A stretch of DNA of 64,000 nucleotides from the NCBI GenBank assembly GCA_030549495.1, contig JAUIRK010000673.1, positions 558,001-622,000 of the forward strand, given 5' to 3'. This stretch comes from Nectonema munidae (lineage: Eukaryota; Nematomorpha; Nectonematoida; Nectonematidae). Under the pieces are notes generated by a model. It had not been told where the DNA came from. It saw nothing but the letters and a program-made list of their open reading frames with translations, and made no database searches. This document shows positions 59,641 through 64,000 of the stretch, piece by piece (position 1 is the first letter of the stretch; each line of letters starts with the position of its first letter). Position numbers and translations under genes: made by a program.

Positions 59641-62376
59641 CTAAACAAGATCTCTCTCTTGTATATATGATATCTTTTTGGAAAGAAAAAATGCAAGATA
59701 AACTCGGATACTTATTTTAAAGCCAGGTTACATTCTTGTCTTTCAAAAGCCAAGAACAGGGTGGCATACCAGAGTCATCTTAAAATGGGCTCTAAGAATA
59801 TTGCTAGAATAAAGTATGCAAAATATTATAAATTTTAGCGTTTATAATATTAAGTGTACTGCTTTCAAATGAAAATAATCAGAATTCTGCCTAGCTTGAA
59901 TAACTTTTCTCACATAAGCTACATTTCAAAAAGTACGCTTTGTTTAAACTGAAAGATTTGTATATGCAAAAATTAGGCATATTTCAACCAAAAGCAAATC
60001 ATTCGTTCGAAAATTTGATTAATTACAAACAAAATAAAGTGTACTCTCTTCTCTTAATTAAACCAACCTACACTCTCACGCTTAAGATACAACGTAGTTT
60101 CTTTCATGAAAGCTATAAAGACCCATTTGTAAAACGTTCCTCAATAAGAAAGTTTAAATCATAAATGTCGTGTCAAAAAATTTATTTGTTTTCTCAGATT
60201 TAAAATATATTTTAGTTTAGAGAAGTTTTTTCAATTTAAATCCCATCATATACTAGCATATCATGCCATCTTTTAAATCACATTAATCCTAATCTTTCAC
60301 ACGAGATACCAATTTATTAAAATTTAGTGAAACTAGAATGAAATAAAAAAGAAAAGGACTTTTTAAGTTCGCTTACGGATGAAAATATTTGTATGTTAAT
60401 GGCTAAAATACCTGGATTAGAAAAGTGCTGTTAGATCGATAAATACATTTAGTCTAACGTGGCCTCTTTCTCAAAAAAGAAACGCGAAAGTTACAAGAGG
60501 TATGGATTCTAATTTTTTTGCAAGAGCCACTGTTTCAGCTCTGCATGTACATCTGGAATCTAAATAGTCAAAAAGATTTATTCTTTTTAATTTTATTTGA
60601 AATTTTTGTTATCTCACATCTTTCCCGTTTTTTTTAATCGGTTTATTTGTTCTTAATATTTAAATATAAATTAAATCATTAATGACTTTTGTTACAGGGT
60701 ATTGTAGCCTTTTCATCTGTGTGTTCTTTTTTCCAAATAAAGCACAAATGTCTACACGTGTATGTTTTTTTGCCTTTTATGTGGGATATAGTATACATGA
60801 AGTTTTGGCACATATGCATACTAATTTCGTAAATCTATAGTCACGGCACCTTTTTAATAACTATTTGAAAACATGATCTTTTTCGTGAAAGGGCGCATTT
60901 AAAATGCACACCTTTAAGGAGCTACATCGTATAATAAAATGGGCAATACTTAAGGTAGCAAAGACAAAAGAACTGAACAATATAATAATTCTGGTTAAAT
61001 TTCATTGAAAATTTATTCATTCAAAGTCTTTTTATCATATGATATTACAATTTACTTCACGACACATGTGAGACAGGAATGAAGTTGATTTTTTGTTCCT
61101 CAATAAAAATGTTATGAGCATCTGCTTTAAAAATAAAATTACGCCGTTCGACCTATTTTAAAGTCAAAATTTGATCCTTCAAATATCTCAAGCGATCCTA
61201 GAAAAAATAGTTAGAATATTTTTCCCATATCTATCACTAAGCAGATTCGATCAATCTTATCAATGATTGATAGAAATTGGATAAAATCAGTTCATGTATT
61301 ATTCCTCGCATATAATAACAATAATAATCAAAAACTATACCAAATGTATTGGATGAGAATCTATAGAACCATTTTGAGTTTCCTTTATTCCAAGAAAGAT
61401 AGGTAAAAGAAACAGGATCGTGAGAGTAGGGATGAAAATTTACATTAACGTATTTGATTCCCTTACACCTCGAGTGTTTTGATAATAATTTAATGAGGAA
61501 GAAAAAATATGAATGAAATGTTATCTCAAGTGAAATTTTAACTGCGGATTCTTTATACTGATTTCAAGGCCATTACAAAAATTCATAGGATAAACTATCA
61601 AAAAATGCTGTTAAATAAAAAGCACAATATTGAAGGTTATGACAAAAGTAAAACAATTCAATCGGAAGTAAAAAAGTTATGGAAGTATAACACAAAAATA
61701 TTTATTTTGATTAAAGACTTTTTTAATGATGAAACTTCATTTTTCAAGAAGAACTTCACGTTTAACGAAAGATAAATGTCTAATCTCCGAGAAGAAAGAA
61801 GAAATTAAATGTAAAGCTACAACTTTCAAGCAGATCTAGCTGAGATTTCTCTTCGTCATTTCCTGAAATAACAAAAGAGGAAAAATAAGAAGGAATTCAA
61901 GACATTGAAAAGAGGTTTATTTTTACAGGTAGGAAAAATAAATGAATGAAAAATATGTTAAAGAGCGCACAAACGCGCAAAATAATGGAACCATTGTTTA
62001 TGCAAAGGATTATTAAATGAAATGAAGTCAATCGAAACAAATAATCATTTTACACTTCTCTTTAGAATATGTAGACACTGAAAATGGAATACAGAAAGAT
62101 CAAAGAATAAAACAAAATAGAGACTAAATTTTCCTCCATTAATATTTTCGATAACTTCACAAGAAGATAGTATCAGCATGCTAAAAATTCGTGTTTTTAC
62201 AAAAAATTTAAGTAAACTGTATATCCTATATTTTAAAAAATTCTGTGCATACATACGTCAATGATTTCTTATTTTACACGTTTTCATAGTTTTTACGCTT
62301 CCCTTAATTTGCCCACTTTCGATCCTGATGAAATAATGGAATGGAACGTGACGGTTCTGAGAAAACTCTCGCAAAT
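59641..62376. other. AT-rich intergenic DNA
   Basis: No gene or clear element found. 60370-60420 resembles part of 41595-41715. Frames present are short and of AT-driven composition. Confidence 0.45.
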
Positions 62377-62628
62377 TTAACGTGGCAATCTAATCGAGTC
62401 CAAATTATAAAATGGAATATCTTGGAAAATGTAGGATACTTCTTTCATGATCTTGCCAAGCGTGGCAGGACTTCTGGATACAACGACACCAGCATCTTGC
62501 AGGGCACTTATTTTGTTGTCGGCACCTCCCTGCTTTCCAGATATGATTGCACCAGCGTGCCCCATTCTTCTTCCGGGAGGGGCTGTGAGCCCAGCTATGA
62601 AACTCACAACCGGTTTAGCATTTGCACC
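62377..62628 (-). CDS. SUCLG1: Succinyl-CoA ligase alpha subunit, active-site exon (partial)
   Basis: Mitochondrial matrix enzyme of the citric acid cycle that interconverts succinyl-CoA and succinate with substrate-level phosphorylation, paired with a beta subunit. The exon follows the acceptor TTCTATTTTAG and encodes [40 protein letters not shown] and [20 protein letters not shown], nearly identical to the C-terminal part of animal SUCLG1. The active-site His that is transiently phosphorylated is present in RMGHAGAI. After IMKE the frame runs on with a sequence unlike the family ([20 protein letters not shown]) to TAA at 62377, whereas known proteins end within about ten residues. Either the tail is lineage-specific, or the exon ends at AAAGAA/GTATCC and a tiny last exon lies further left. 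No AATAAA is obvious just after the stop. The upstream exons were not found before the window edge. Confidence 0.9.
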   Translation of the reverse strand, partial: GANAKPVVSFIAGLTAPPGRRMGHAGAIISGKQGGADNKISALQDAGVVVSRSPATLGKIMKEVSYIFQDIPFYNLDSIRLPR

Positions 62629-64000
62629 CTAAAATAGAAACATATCAGAAAATTGCTCCTCTAAATTTAATTAATGATTAATTTCGGTTGACTCGAGAAA
62701 GGGGACTATAGGAATGCTAGTTAGAAAATCTATGAAATCTATGAACTAGAGAGAGAGAGATATACGACTAATTTTACTCCATCATATCACTTTTTTAAAC
62801 ATAATTTCTATTAAAATTTAGATTGCCAAAGAGATATTATTATTATTTTTCAACTCAAGCCGCGCAAATAAATTAATCCTTTTTTGGACATTTTATTTTT
62901 AAATAGTTCAAAAATCAGCCCTACTACACATACCCAAACTTTATTCGAGAATTTATAATGGGTGGTTAAAAATATTATCTTGTTTTCTAGCCTAGATTTA
63001 TACTCTTCTAAACCCATCTTTTCACATTTAAGAACGTTTTTTGATATTAAGTTTATATTGAAAAAATTCACTCAATAATTTGATATTGGTTTATTTGTAG
63101 TCAGTCCACTTGTTTGATTCCAATAAAAACCGAAATAAATTTCGCGATTTTACATTGGTGTTTTTCCACCTTCAAGTATTAATAATTTAAAAAGAATATT
63201 TAAAAATTAAAAAATTCGTAAAACTTTTTAAGGGTCAGAAGGGATCAATTTTTATATCTTTAATAACTTTTTAAATATTTTTATCACCAATGAATTTAGC
63301 GTATTTGAAAAGGCGAATATATTTTAGAGTTTAATAGAGTTTAGTTGACATATACCGCCTTTTGACAAGTTTGGTTAAATTTTATTAATGGTTTAATTAC
63401 TATAGTGTATTCTGTAAAAAACAATATCACCAACAAATTCAGCGTATTTGAAAATAATAGCTTATATGCAAAGATAATTAACACGATTGAATTCAGAACC
63501 CTTAAATTATAGATAAAGAGTAGCATTTACCCTAAATCAGTGCTTAATTGTTATTAATTAATTTCTATTTTTTAATCGCGAGCGCAATCCTCCACGGTCA
63601 GTCAAACTTACTTTTAACCCTGCCGTATATAGCGTTAACTAGTTCCACAGAAAATAAGAAAAACCTTTATAAAGGAAGAATAAGCAAAATTGATCATCCA
63701 AAATCAATAATTAAAAGAATAGGAGAATATTAAAGCTTAGAAAAAGATCTCTTTAAGTTTGCACCCTTTTTATCGAGCGGACCCCTTACACTAAATAATT
63801 ATTGTGAAGAGCTTTCGGCGATGAAATTTATTAATGAAATTATAATTATATGCAAGGAAAATGTTTGCTAAAGCTGATAGTTAAAGTGCTTATTGATTTT
63901 GAATGTTGCGTGGTAAAATGGAAATAATACGAAAGAAAGAAAGCACACATAATAAAATCTAATTTTAATGAGATGTTTGAGGTTGTTTTGTTGAAACGAT
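62629..64000 (-). other. Intron of the succinyl-CoA ligase alpha gene
   Basis: Begins at the acceptor of the exon at 62377-62628. No further SUCLG1 motif (for example the GxGGDPFNGT region) is seen on the - strand, so the preceding exon is beyond the window. A short GA microsatellite is at about 62750. Confidence 0.5.

Noticed and set aside
62341-62637. Protein of about 98 residues on the + strand
   Set aside because: It is the antisense of the strongly conserved succinyl-CoA ligase exon.
1-64000. tRNA or rRNA genes, CRISPR arrays, bacterial operons
   Set aside because: No cloverleaf-like B box in context, no rRNA segment, no regular repeat-spacer array. Introns and eukaryotic transposons exclude a bacterial origin.

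Overview
This window looks like nuclear DNA of an arthropod-type invertebrate. It is very AT-rich (my impression is roughly 70% or more), host coding sequence sits in short exons with GT-AG introns, and the intervening DNA is packed with degraded transposons. Class B GPCR, secreted animal haem peroxidase and mitochondrial succinyl-CoA ligase alpha genes fit a metazoan; the transposon mix (hAT, MULE, piggyBac, CR1/L2-like LINEs and two unnamed families I remember mainly from arthropods) points to an arthropod, but I cannot name the lineage.

Layout. 1-1600: the seven-helix part of a class B GPCR on the + strand, in one exon, with its extracellular domain not visible. 1600-7100: non-coding, with a fold-back repeat, LINE debris and a 163-bp direct repeat. 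7122-40890: one animal haem peroxidase gene on the - strand. I could place 13 coding exons with compatible splice phases, giving 2139 nt (712 residues plus stop) with a signal peptide and all core haem-site residues. Its introns hold most of the mobile DNA: a hAT element of 3.2 kb (12085-15281), LINE pieces, a MULE (20078-22011), a second hAT (25477-27520), a hAT MITE (34006-34488), a piggyBac relic, and relics of two unassigned families. A possible alternative last exon (8599-8692) would swap the normal C-terminus for a hydrophobic segment plus an acidic tail.

41-62 kb is intergenic: an unassigned-family relic (43.1-44.2 kb), a piggyBac relic (44.5-46.6 kb), a MULE-type MITE nested inside a hAT-type MITE (49894-51159), a GC-richer TATA-bearing island (52.1-52.9 kb), a LINE (53.8-57.2 kb), and a compact hAT element with perfect 17-bp termini and a perfect 8-bp target duplication (57416-59632). 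62377-62628 is the active-site exon of succinyl-CoA ligase alpha on the - strand; its other exons lie outside the window or were not found.

The three host genes show no sign of working together. The main biological content is one transposon-inflated but apparently intact peroxidase gene. All calls come from reading the sequence; no alignment or database search was run.
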